In this document: positions 12,079 through 23,959 of the stretch, piece by piece
Position numbering within the stretch: the first letter of the stretch is position 1
Layout: each line of letters starts with the position of its first letter
Source: Archilochus colubris
Lineage: Eukaryota; Chordata; Aves; Apodiformes; Trochilidae
Reading direction: 5' to 3'
DNA length: 64,000 nt
Assembly (NCBI GenBank): GCA_023079485.1
Contig: CM041084.1
Coordinates: 124,720,292-124,784,291 of the forward strand
The notes under the pieces: generated by a model
The model's database searches: none
What the model was told of the DNA's origin: nothing
Seen by the model: the letters and a program-made list of their open reading frames with translations, nothing else
Made by a program: the position numbers and the translations under genes

Positions 12079-13919
12079 TCTAGTCTGTTGTAGTGAAATT
12101 CAGTCTCTGATGTCTCTGAGCATCACTGGCTCAAATAATTTGAGGGTAATTCTTTCAAATGTAAATATTGTATGTAAATCACAGTAGGATGTTACCTTGA
12201 TTTGTCTTGTGTGTAAATGGCACTGAGAACACAAATACGTATTTGTAACAGACCTTTTAAAGTAGTTCTAACAGCACAGGGTTTCTCCATCTACTTTTCC
12301 TATTAGAATTTCAGAGTTACCTTGCAGAAAATCATTGTGGTGATAGAAGAAAACAATTTTTTAAAAATTACAAGTGGAGGATGTATCTTGTTAAAAATAC
12401 TGTGTTTCACACCTTGAAGCCTGAAGTGGGCAGAAGAGAGCTCTTGTCTTTGAGTAGAAAAAAAGTATACGAAGTATATATTCTGCACGTGTCTAGTTAC
12501 TGGCGTTTCTAGCCAATAATAATTATTTTTTTTTTACTATAAGCATTTAGATGAAGCAGATTAGCGTAAGTTTTTTTCAAAAAGAAACAAATGTTCCCTG
12601 TCTAGGTGGGTGAAAAATATGAGAACATTTTGGATTGTATGTGCATTTCAAGGTCACCAGTGATTTCTCAGTATAAATCAAATCAAAAGAGTTGTAGCTG
12701 TAGAACAGGGCAAAGTAAACAGTAAAGATCAAGTCTGTAATCATAATCAAAATTGCATAATATACTTGGGCATCAGAGCTGCAAAAGGAACATGTCCAGT
12801 TTTGAAACACTACTCTGCTAGGTCTTGAGTTCTTTTTTGATTGTAAGCATGAACTGAAACTGCTGTACAGATGAAAATGCACTAGTCCCAAAATCTTACC
12901 TTGTTTTTACTGATTTATAGGTTTGAATTGGCTCTCTTGCATTCTCTAGATACTTTAATGTCACTGTGTATCTCTGTGTAAACTAAACAGTCAAAAAGCA
13001 AAATAAAATGTTATGAGGAAAGCTAAACAGATGAAGAGCAACCGAACTGGCAAACTTCTCTTTTTTCTTCCCCTCAGATTGGAAGTGTGGAAGCTGTTTT
13101 TTCTTAAATTTCAGTTCTCTTTATTGTTTCATTTTTGGCACTTTTTATTTTCCACTTCCAGCTATGTTCCTACACTGTTGTGTTTTTTAAAAAAAATCAC
13201 CTTCTTACTGTAGTAGCTGGAAAGATTATGGGTTTAAAAAAAAAATGTTTATTTTGGCATCTGGATACAAGGACAGAAAAAAATTCCATTAATATTGAAA
13301 AAATTGGTGGACGACTGATATTTGTGCATCATTTCAAAACCAAGTCTGAATGTCTTGTAAGAGATTGCTGACAAAGCTGTGTTGTTATGGGGATGGTGAG
13401 TAAAACTGCATTGTTAAGGGAATAGCTGTGGGGAAGGAAACTCGTAGGACTTGTAGTTCATAACATGTCAAAAAGACTGCTACTAATGAACTGGCAAATT
13501 CTGTTGATGGTGAAATTATTTATTGAGTAATGGAAGAAGAAACTTCAGAGGTACATAAAAGGGGCTAGATTAGTATTTGGTGATAGGTACTTTTTTGTGA
13601 TAACATAGGACCTGATGTAAATGGGAAGAAGTACCTAGAGTTATTCATCAAAACGTGATGTAAATTAAGTGTTTGGTAATAAGACCCTGACTTAGTGATG
13701 AATTGTTGTATGAAAATGACCCTTTGGGAATGGAATAAAAAGTAAATGTTGGAATATCTTAAGTACATAACATACTAGCTTGGATACAGTTTTTATGTAC
13801 ATAGGTGGTTTGAAAACTGCTAGATGTTAGTATTGTTTCTTTGTTGTTTGCATTCCAAACTTGGACCAGGAAAAAATAACTGATTCAGGGGAAAGCTCTT
13901 ACAAGAGTACTGTTTCTGT

Positions 13920-13938
13920 AAAAAAAAAAAAAAAAAAA
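13920..13938. repeat. Poly-A run
   Basis: An uninterrupted A run of about 18-19 bases lies in intron 1. No element body is attached that I can recognise. Confidence 0.8.
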
Positions 13939-16900
13939 TAGTTCATTTTTTAGCATAAGAATGGAGAGGAGACCTCCAGCAGAGGCTAACAGAACCTTGA
14001 ATAGAATATAAGTAAAATTCTGCCTGTGCTTTTAACTCTCTGTCATACAACTAAACAATGAGTTGTTAGTGCACACTAAGACAGGTTGAGTAGTGTAGTC
14101 TTTCAAGAAATAATACTTTCAAGTTTCAGTTGGGTTTGGCTAATGTTTGATTCAAAATAAGGAATAGATTGTTACACAGATAAGGAGAAAATCTGTTGCT
14201 AAATAATAGGGTTTTAATACAAAAGATTATACAGATTGTACTTACAGTGTGTAAACTAACTGTGTTTGTAAATACTTATTCTATGCTCACTACAGCCTTT
14301 CTTGGATATTTTGTTTTTTGGTTAAACTACCAGGGACAGCTTTGTTTCAGAGTGGGTTGATGTTCTTTTCTATTTTCAGTAAATCTGTTATGCTGGTTGC
14401 TTCAGTTTCAAAGCCTGAAAGACCATGAGAAATTAAAATGAGTTTAAGTAAATCTGTATTAGCATATGCTTTGTGCTTTTTTAAATCTTTTCCACTTTCC
14501 ACCCTGCCTCAAAATGTGTGTAGTAGAACTGCAGAAGGTACAAAAAAGGAGAGCAAGGATGACGGATACATATGGAAGAAAACTGGGAGAATGACTAAGG
14601 ATTATACTCCTCAGGCTAAAGGACCTGTTGACCATGTCATGCAAGTGGAGGTTATGTGGGTAAAGAATGCTGGAGGTGCTTTACCCTTTCTTGTCATTCT
14701 TCTGTTTCTACAATCTGCCTTCAAAAGTTCCTAAAAATCAACGTAAAAAGGGAATAATTTTGAAAGTTGACTGCTTTCAGTGGGAGTTGAATGACCTTTC
14801 CTGTGCAGTTTTAGTAGTCACTTGGTTTCAAGGCAGTGTTGTTCTCAAGAAATAGCTGCTTATGATTTTAGATTATATAAGTTACTCTGTAGCTTTTCAC
14901 CAGAAATTGTACTGACCCTCATGAAAGTATTTGCATTTCTCACGAATACCATCTGTTCACCTAAAATAACATCAAACATTGTTTTGCTACAAAATGTAAG
15001 AAGTTTTCTTGTAGGCCCTTTCTCCCCCGCTTTGGACTCTGCTGGTGAGACTTATGTGTTATTAATTTTTATGTTCTCAACTTGTCATTTTTTGCATAGT
15101 TAAATTCTGGTATCAGAGTAACTCAGAATTGTATTGGAAAATAATTAGTAGAAGCAGGCAACCTTTTGTTTTAAGAAGTGAGTGTTATTTATCAATCTGG
15201 GAGCCTTCCTAAGGATCAAGTTGAATTCCGTAGCACTGTAGAGATTAAAGAGCTATTTTTTAAAAAAGAAATCACAAGGCTTAGGTGAATGCTCTCAGGT
15301 AGTAACAGGTAAGATTAGTGCAGTCTATGATTTGAGCTAGGCAGAGGTGTTTTAGTATTTTAACACTGCTCAGATGGACAGCTGGAAAATAGCTTGCATA
15401 GCACATTTTAAAAAGTAAATATTCGGAGAAAAGAGAGAGAGAACATGCAGTGAATTCTACTTAAACCTCTCTGAGCTATTTTTGAAATAGTTACTGAGGA
15501 GAGGTGGATCTACATCAAAATTCTTCCTGCCAGAAAGTATGCTAAAATGCTTTCTGCTGTTTCAGACTGCAACACTGAGTGACTTCCTCTTACTCTTTGA
15601 ATTGTTCTCTTCTACTGACCTACCAGAATAATGAAGATACTGGGAGACAACTTTGTATTGCAGTATTAATGTATTTCCCATTATTAGTATTCCTTAATCA
15701 TGTTTTTTTTTGCATGCCCACAAAAAAAAAGGGAAAGATATAAGAGAAGCAGCATCAGTCTGGGATAACATCTTTAATGTTTTATGTTCCATTTGAATTT
15801 GTTGGTTTATTAATCTTGCTGTGACTGCAGTAGAGATGTGCTTACAGTAGTCATGGCTGTTATGACTAGTAAGGTTGTGGGGACTGATACTAGTTCCTGT
15901 GAGTGGATTTTAAAAGCTATTTGAGCACTCTTGGTATGTGTTCAGGCTGCCTGCCTGTTCTGAAGCCTGTACCCTTCCATTTTCCATATTGTTAGCATGG
16001 TAATCATATTTAATATGGAAGTGCCTACATGTAACTATCATTAGACTTTATTTTGTTAGCAGTGTAAGTATACTAAAGTGCCCATATTTTTAGAGAGATA
16101 TATTAGTATACTACTTTACATTCCTCTTGGTGCAAGTCTGATAATATATTATACCAATCATTAGGATTATCCATAGCAGTAGGCAACCCAGAGCAGCTGA
16201 AGACTAGTGTCTAGCTAGCATAGTAAGTATTCTAGCAGATATGAAGGCTATTCAAGTAATATTAAAATGAGGGAGAAAATACTCTTCCCTTATTTCTTGG
16301 TGTGTGTTGTAGTGTCAGTTTTTAAATACTGTTGATCTGTTCAAGCAGCTTGGGAGTAATGGGTTTCATTTGTATTACTGTGCATGTGGTCCTATCTGCA
16401 ATATGCAGAGGAGGCATTGTGACATTTTTCATTATTTGATACTGTGGTAGGACCTAGATCATGACTGAGATTCACAAGCAAAGTGAACCCTAAGTAGTTC
16501 ACTGATAAGTTGCTCTGTGAGCAGTGAACCTAAGCTCCATAAAAAATTTTCTTAAATCATCATAATTCTCTTCTCCCTTTACTGTTCCAGACCTTCCCTG
16601 TAATATAAAAGGCACAGTGCACAGCTCTAGCTCAGATCCATTTAGAGCTGGAGCGCTAAATCCTGTGGTGATTCCAAAGCCTTTGGGCCAGGCAGAATGG
16701 GGATCTTGAGTTCATGCTGCAGCCTTTCATGCAGCAAGTGCAGGAAATTGTCTGCCTGCTCTTGGCTTTCATGAAGCTTGTGGGAACTTAGTGTATCAGA
16801 GGAGATTACTTCTCAGTTTATTTTAACAGTCTGGTGGTGAACAGATTCATTTAGAGGGATGGAGATGAAAGGAAGAGTGGGAAGAGGCAGGTGGACAGAA

Positions 16901-17323
16901 TGAATCATACATGTGAAGTTTGCTTGGGAAATCAGGCTAAAAAAGGTCTTTGCTTGTCTAAGTATAAGGCAAAGTGGAACAGGCAGACATGAGCAGTGAA
17001 ATCATAATCTGTCATTTGTTTGGACTTCCTGCAATAGCACTGAAAAACTTTTTTTAAAACCTTTGTAATTGTACTTTTTCTTTCTTAGACCGTAATATGA
17101 GGCTGGCAGTATGCTGTAAATATAGCAATATTGAACTGAGCATTATCTGAAACAATGGTCAGTAACTGTGCTTGGAAATACACAGAAAATTAAATATTTT
17201 TGTGTGTAGCTTGCTCTCTGTACCAATATGACTGGACAAAGGTTTGTTTTCTGGGCTGGGAACTGCATATGGGTTGGCTTAAGAAAGGTAAATATAAAAA
17301 ATGTCATATCAGACCTGGTGTTT

Positions 17324-17650
17324 GAAGGACATTAGAATGTGTCCAAAGGAAGGCAACCAAGATAGTTTGACTTAGAGGTCATGACTTCAGGAGAAGCAGC
17401 TGAGGTTATTTGCAGGAGACCAAGCAGTGACCTCATTGCTGTCTGCAACTTCCTCATGAGGGCAAGTGGAGAAGGAGATGCTGATCTTCTTCTGTTGTCC
17501 AATGATAGGATGTGAGGGAATGACTTAGAATTTAATCAGGAGAAGTCCAGATTGGATATTAGGAAAAAGTTCTTCATTGAAAGGGTGGTGAAGCACTGGA
17601 ACAAGCTCCCCAGGGAAGTGTTTATTGCCTCAAGCCTCTCCTTGTGCAAG
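17324..17650 (+). mobile_element. CR1 fragment, left half of a split copy
   Basis: Sense-strand CR1 sequence from the late ORF2 region is visible: LERVQRR-type start ('GTGTCCAAAGGAAGGCAACC'), then 'KKFFIERVVKHW' and LPREV-type segments. It stops abruptly near TTGTGCAAGA, where an inverted CR1 begins. The missing 3' part resumes at 20833, so this is the left part of a CR1 copy split by a later insertion. Confidence 0.85.
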
Positions 17651-20110
17651 AATAAAATAGAATAGCCCACTTCAGTTGGAAGAGACTTGCAGTGGTCATG
17701 TAGTCCAACCACCTAACCACTTCAGAGCTGAAAAATAGTTAAAGCATGTTAGTAAGGGTATTGTCCAAAGCCTGAAATACTGACAGGCTTGGGGCATTGA
17801 CCACTTCTCTAGGAAGCCCATTTCAGTGTTTAATCACACTTTTGGTAAAGAAATACTTCCTAATGTCAAGTCTGAACCTTCCCTAATGCAGCTTTCAGCC
17901 ATTCCCTCCCTGTCCTGTCACTTGATACCAGGTAGAGGAGATCAGCAGCTCCCTTTCAACTTCTCAGGAAACTGGAGAGCAGTGAGGTTGCCTGTCCTCC
18001 TTTTCGTCGAACTAGACAAGCCTGAAGTCCTTAGCTACTCCTCATAAGACATTCCTTCCAGCCTTTTCATCAGCTCTGTTGCTCTCTAGATGCATTCAAG
18101 GACCTTCACCTCCTCCTTAAACTGTGAGGCCCAGACCTGCACACAGTGCTCAAGGTGAAGCCACACCAACTCTGAATACAGCAGTGATAATCACCTCTTT
18201 TGGCTGTCTGGTTATGCAGCCCTCAGGCTGCTGTTTGCATTCGTGGCTGCTGGGGCACACTGCTGACTCACATTGAGCCTTCTGTCACCCATCACCCCCA
18301 GATCCCTTTCTGCAGGGCTGTTCTTCATCCACTTCTCTCACAATTTATACTTATGCTTGGGGTTAGTCCATCCCAGGTACAGATTCTGGTGCTTGAACGT
18401 GTTAAACTTCATGCCACTGATGATTGCCCAATGCTGTAATCTATTTATATCCCTCTGCAAGGCCTCTTGTCACTCAGGAGAGATAACAAGAACTCCCAGT
18501 TTGGTATCCTCAGCAAACTTGCTAATGGTGCATTCAACTGCAGCATCCAGATAATGAAAAGATACAAAGGACAGAACTAGCCCTAGGACTGTGCCCTGCA
18601 GAGCACTGCTGGGGACTGGGTGGCAGTTGTAGCCCATTCACTACAACCCTGTGAGCTCTACCCTGCAGCCAGTTCCTCACCCAGTGTACTGTGAACCTGC
18701 TCATCCCACATCTGGACAATGTAGCCATAAGGATACTGTGAGGGACAGTATCAAAAGCCTTACTAAAATGCAGAAGACCTATATTCACTGCCCACCTTTT
18801 ATCCACGAGGTGTGTAATCTTATCAAGGATATCAAATCAGTTAAACAGGACTATGCCTTTGTGAACTTCTGTTGACTGTGTGATGATTGCATTGTTCTTT
18901 AAATGCATTTCAGTAGGATGAACTATAGTGTTCTCCACAGGTTTTTCCAGGAACCAAGGTGAGTCTTCCCTCATGCCCTTCTTGCCAACTGCAATAGCTT
19001 TGTCTAGCTCCCAGACAGCATGGACCTCCCCTTGACTCTGAATACCTTTAGTAGATGATTGAGAGAGGCCCTTCTGTAATATCTGCTACCTCCTTCAGTG
19101 CTTTGCAATGAATCTCATCAGACTCCATGGACTTGTGACCATTCAGCTGACAATTTCCATGTAAAAGTTCCTGTTCCCAAACTTGTAGTTTTCTGACTCA
19201 GTTCAGGTCAGTTCAGGGGCTGTTAGTATTATTAAAGACTGAGGCTAAAAAGCATTGAATGCTCCTGCTTTTTCTTCATCCTTGTTAGTCAGATGACAAT
19301 CTTCAGGAAGTATTGGTCCAATGTTTTCTTCAGATCTCTTCTTGCTATTAAAGTACTTAAAAAGCCTTTCTTATTATCTGATACTACACTGACAAGTTTC
19401 AATGCTAATTGAGCTTTGTCCTGTTGTGTCTTCTCCTTCATGTAGGAACCATGGCTCTGTAATCTTATTATGAAGCCTGACTTTGCTTCCAGAGATCATT
19501 TCTTTTTCCTCTTGAGCTCCATGAGGAATTCCCTGTTCAGCCATCTGCTCTTCTGCTCCACTTCCTTGACTTAGAATACAGTGGAGTTGTCTGTTCCTGT
19601 GCTTTTAAAAGGTGACCAGCCCTCATGGACTTCTAGGCCCCCAAAAGCAGATTCCCAGGATACTCTGCTAAATGGCTTCCTGCACAGCTTAAAGTTTCCT
19701 CTTCTGAAGTCCAGAAATTTGGCTGTCCTTTTTTTCTCATGACAGTGAGATTTTTAACTCAGCCATTCCATCATCACTATGGCCAAGACAGCCACCTACT
19801 CTTGCATCTCCCATGAGTCCTCTATTAACAAACAAGTCTGGGAGCATCTTTTTTTGAGTTGGCTTACTGAGTACCTCTGACAAGTTAGTTTCCACAAACT
19901 TCAGAAATTTTCCAGATGTCCTTGTCACAGCAGTATGATGTTGAAATCTTCTGTAAGGACAAGAGCCACCAATCCAAGGTTTTCTTGTAGTCTCATTTAG
20001 AGTAACTGATCACTACTAACATCTTTTCTGGGTGACTGGTTGACACACACTACATCTCCTTTGTTTTCTATTCCCCTAATCTTTACCCAGAGGTTTGAAA
20101 CCACACATTG
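17651..20110 (-). mobile_element. CR1 LINE, minus strand, ORF2 EN to 3' end (first part)
   Basis: This is a long antisense CR1 copy. Reading the minus strand from the right, it has an endonuclease C-terminal part (LFVNRGLMGD and CLGHSDDGM at 19737-19928). It continues through connector sequence into reverse transcriptase (HFSKAFDTVPHSIL, then NWLQGRAHRVVVNG at 18534-18806) and then the 3' region to a tail near 17651. Stops and frameshifts break the ORF. About 540 bp of foreign DNA interrupts it at 20111, and the endonuclease part resumes at about 20650. It is inactive. Confidence 0.92.
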
Positions 20111-20649
20111 TGTGGAGGCATTGCAAATTAAATTAGGCTGGTGATAAACTAAAAATAAACTTCCTTTAAACCAAACTTGTTTAGCAGAAAATTAACTAAA
20201 GATGAAGCCTATCAAAATTGTTTTAACACTCCCAAAACATAAATCACATGTTCAGGATAATGTGTGAGGGTTAATTACTCCACAACTGACTTAACATTTC
20301 TTAAGGTTTATGGCAGGTGACCTAAAAAGTACAATCACTAGCCTAATAAAGGGAGGACTCTTGACCTACAGGAGTTATCTTGGGTGGTCTGACCCAAGAG
20401 GAGAGTTGCTGACTGCAGATATGCTTCTACAGGGAGAACTGACTTAAAATGGCTCTCCTGTGGGTGTCTTTTTTATACTTCTTTATAGTGAAAATTTTTA
20501 TAGTGAAATCTAAGCTGTGGTCAGATATTCATGTACCTTCCCCCCCTCCTCATGGACAAGAGCTGTGGCAGGAAGTTTTTTCAGGCTTTTTTCAGTTTGT
20601 TGTTAGGTCTTTGTGAGGATGGGTGCATCTGCCACACCATTTTACCACT
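20111..20649. mobile_element. Unassigned insertion inside CR1, possible solo LTR
   Basis: CR1 homology stops just after a 'CTTTACCCAGAGG' block (about 20085-20097) and resumes at about 20650, so these bases are extra relative to a CR1 element. The interval 20111-20636 begins TGTGG and ends CCACA, the short inverted TG...CA form typical of LTRs, and holds an AATAAA at about 20344. No clean flanking duplication is visible (CATTG against CCATT), and I do not recognise the family. A non-LTR insertion or a CR1 variant segment remains possible. Confidence 0.45.
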
Positions 20650-20832
20650 AATTGTAAGGGCTGTACAGTCAAGCCCTTTGTTTACATACAGTGCAACTTC
20701 TTCATCTCACCTACCCTGCTTATTCCTGGCCTGTAGCCCTTTTTCCCAGCATTCCAACTGTGGGACTCATGCCACCAAGTGTCACTAATACCAGTGATAA
20801 CATGGTTCTGGGAACTGATTTAATGCTTCCAG
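20650..20832 (-). mobile_element. CR1 LINE, minus strand, EN N-terminal part (second part)
   Basis: Antisense CR1 endonuclease sequence resumes after the insertion at 20111-20649. It aligns by eye with the region encoding the start of the endonuclease ('CATACAGTGCAACTTCTTC', then the segment around CAACTGTGGGACTCATGCC). The copy is 5'-truncated at about 20832, next to CTTCCAG, and abuts the right half of the older sense-strand CR1. Confidence 0.8.
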
Positions 20833-20960
20833 TTCAAGAGGTGTTCAGGCAGTGCTCTTAGTTACATAGTTGAACTTTTAGGTTGCCTGTTGCAGAGTCA
20901 GGAGTTGGACTCAGTGATCCTTTTGGGTTTCTTCCATATCGAGATGTTCTATGATTTAAG
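20833..20960 (+). mobile_element. CR1 3' end, right half of a split copy
   Basis: The sequence starts TTCAAGAGGTGTTCAGG, which corresponds to the FKR-type end of CR1 ORF2. It runs through the conserved 'GTTGGACTCAGTGATCC' 3' UTR box to the tail 'GTTCTATGATT'. It continues exactly where the fragment ending at 17650 stopped, and CAAGA is present on both sides of the inserted element. Confidence 0.85.
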
Positions 20961-21484
20961 AAGAATGGCAGTTTGCTTTCCTGTTCAGATCTGTGCAGGT
21001 CTGCTGTTGGGTTGGCAACTTGGAACTTGGTAACAAAATATTTGCAGTATATCATGGATATTGAAGTATTTTAGAAGAAGCTGTTAGTTGTCAGAGCAAA
21101 TGCCTTGCCTTGCTGAGAAGGCCTTATGGACTCTGAGGAGGACAGGTCCTAAGGAAACCACTGGTATTATCTATATGTGTCAGTATGTTCTGTGGGCTTG
21201 GTGAAAACATGAGAAATTAAATACTTCTTTGTCTTTCACTGTTTTGTCTGGTCTGCAGATTTACTCCAAAAAGTGTGTTGATAACAAAGTATGAGGACTT
21301 TCTCATAGCTTTGTTCTTCTTTGTTTTGTCAAAGTTGGATTAATTGCTTAACACTTTTGGGTCCTTTCTCAGTCCTCTCAGCCTCAAGTAATTCCTTTTT
21401 TTGAGAATGCTTGCAAGGTACATCTAGATGATGGAGTGAGGGATACTGTCAGGTTTAGGATGGTTTTGATAGTACTTTTGAGTT

Positions 21485-22150
21485 GTAGCAGGAAGAAGCA
21501 AGAAATTCTGCTGGCAGAAAAGTCCTGGGAGTCCTGGTGGACATGAGGTTAAACATGAGCCAGCAGTATGCTTGTGGGGCAAAAATGTCCTGGACTGCAA
21601 AGAATTCCCAGCAGAGTGAGGGAGGTGACCCTTCCCCTTTTTTCGGCACTGATGGGGCCAAACCCGAAGTCCTGTGTCCAGTGCTGGGCTCCTCTGTACA
21701 GGAGAGACAAGGACATAAAGGAGAGTGCTCAGTGAAGAGCAATGAAGGTGATTTTGGTGCTGCAGCACCTCTGAGCTGGGACTTTTCAGCTTGTAGAAGA
21801 CTTGAAGGAGGCCTTATTGATGTAAATAAACACTGGAAGGGTCAGTGCAGCAAAGAAATGGAGCCAGGCACTTTTCAGTGGTGCCCACTGGCAAGACCAG
21901 TGGGCACAAAGTGAAACACAAGAGGTGTTCTCTGAACATCAAGAAACACTTTTTCACTGAGAGGGTGACTGAGCATTGGCACAGGCTGCCCAAAGAGGTT
22001 GTGGAGTTGCCATCCTTAGAGATAATCAAAAGCCATCTGGTTATTGTCCTGGGCAGCTGGCTCTACATGGCCTTGCTTGATCAGGGGGGCTGGACCAGAT
22101 GATGTCCAGAGGTCCCTGCCAACCTCAGTCATTCTGTGATTTTGGGATTT
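21485..22150 (+). mobile_element. CR1 LINE 3' fragment
   Basis: Sense-strand CR1 from the late ORF2 region to the tail. Recognisable pieces are the 'MRLNMSQQYA' segment (about 21540-21570), 'KKHFFTERVTEHWHRLPKEV' (about 21940-22000) and the 3' end 'CCAACCTCAGTCATTCTGTG'. Frames are broken. A chance 11-bp perfect inverted repeat lies at 21881-21907. Confidence 0.9.
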
Positions 22151-23235
22151 GGGATTATATGGAGTGAATGTCTGGTTTATGGGATGAATGTTTGGTGCTA
22201 AGAGCACTCCTGTCTAACCACTGACTTCAGAAAAGTTTTCAGTGTTCACTGTTAGCATAGGGTATGCCCTACAGTTACAAATGGTTTGAATAGCACTTAC
22301 TATTGTTTTTTCAAGTCTTCCAGTTCTGTTTAGGTAATATCTTTGTCTTGAAGAATACAGCTACATGAAGTTTATTTCTTTAGTCGTAAAGGCTTTTGGT
22401 GTTCTTATACAAGTTGCAGGTAGCTGAGTATTCTGTTGAAGTTGCTAGTTATTTATTTTAATGAATAATAGCCTAGATTCTTTTTTAAAGGTAGATACTA
22501 GCATCAGTATTTGTTTCACTGAAGTTTCAAAACAGTAGTAGGTGAAACACAACATAATCTGTTGCTTAACAAATAATGGTTTTACTACAACTCTGTTCTA
22601 CAGATAGTGTCCTGATATGTTTTTCTCATGAGAAGTAAAATCAGTGGTCTTAGCAGTATTACTTTAAATGGTCAGTGAAAAGCTGATTCCTGTTTCTAAT
22701 ATTTTCTAAGTGATTAAACAAAGACTGAAGCTACTCTTTATAATACTTCTACAAATGATATTTCATAGATTAGGACACCATTCAGTACTACTTACTTCAT
22801 CTTGCAAATTTACAATTTTAATAATTAAAGTTTTCATAATTTATGGTTTTGAATACATCATGTACCATCTTTTGCCTTCAGTTTGAGCATTAGCCTGTAG
22901 CCTAAATTGTTTTCATAGAGTTTCATAAAGTTAATAGCCTTTTATTTTTTGACTATGCTGTCACAGAAGTTTCAAGTTCTTTTATCTGTATGATGAATAA
23001 TCAGAAAAACTGATGGAGAACATGCAGGTTGCATGGTTCCAATCTTAAATATTTTTTATTTTGTAAGATATGGCTTTCATTGGTATTTCTATGGCAGATA
23101 ATAAAAAATAGCTCCCAGGAAATGTCTAAATTATTAGGTTATGAAACTCAAAACCAAAAAATAGAGGATTTAATGTTAAAATTAGTAAAGTTGAAAACAA
23201 CAAAAAATAAGGGATTTAAGAAATGGGTAGTGCTT

Positions 23236-23338
23236 TGAGCAGTCTGATCTAGTTGGAGGTGTCCCAGCCCATGCAGAGTGGTTGGAATTAGATGATCTTT
23301 AAAGGTCCCTTCCCACCACAACCATTATGTGATGAAAC
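23236..23338 (+). mobile_element. CR1 3' tail fragment
   Basis: About 100 bp of CR1 3' UTR are present, including 'GGAGGTGTCCCAGCCCATG', then 'TTAGATGATCTTTAAAGG' and a degraded tail ending near 'CATTATGTGATG'. This is a typical severely 5'-truncated insertion. Confidence 0.85.
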
Positions 23339-23400
23339 AATATTTTAATTTTCTTGAAGTTAGTACTTGTGTTCAAACAATGAAGGAAATATTCTAAATC

Positions 23401-23432
23401 TTTTTTTTGTTTGTTTGTTTGTTTGTTTTTTT
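23401..23432 (+). repeat. (GTTT)n microsatellite
   Basis: Five GTTT units are flanked by T runs in intron 1. Confidence 0.85.
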
Positions 23433-23959
23433 ATATGTCAGAGTACCATTTTGCCACCCTTGAATTTAATTAGTTATACTTAAAAAGGAGGATTATAAAA
23501 CACTGAGTATTTTTAAATTCTGTCATCCTACTGAAAGGAATCAAACCAGCAACTACTTTGATTGTGTATGTTTATGAATACATCTTTTTGCTGAAAGCTT
23601 CTGTTCACATGAGAGGTATTTTTTCACCTCATCTGCCCAAATAAATTAGGAGCTAATGAAAGCTAATACCTTGACCTACAGAGTGTTTCACGTCTGTATT
23701 CCTAGATCATCACACCTAAAATGAAGAACCTACTGGGCTGTATTATTTGCTACCATGTATTTGTCTGAAATGAGAATGGAACTGCTGATATTTGTGATGA
23801 GCTTGTAACGGTGGATCTGGAAAAGGAGGAGGATATCAGAAATGGAGGAGGGCAAATGAAATGACTTGCTCAGAGATGTGCTGGCTCCGCTGTGGCATGT
23901 TTGACGTCTTAGGGAGATGAGCCAGGGGCTCATGAGGTAATAGGAGCCAAGAGGGAAGC

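Noticed and set aside
18534..18806. Minus-strand 90-codon frame with SKAFDTVPH, as a possible host gene
   Set aside because: It is CR1 reverse transcriptase; the surrounding 2.4 kb is the same element and is broken by stops.
21424..21768. Minus-strand frames of 114 and 95 codons
   Set aside because: They are antisense shadows of a plus-strand CR1 fragment.
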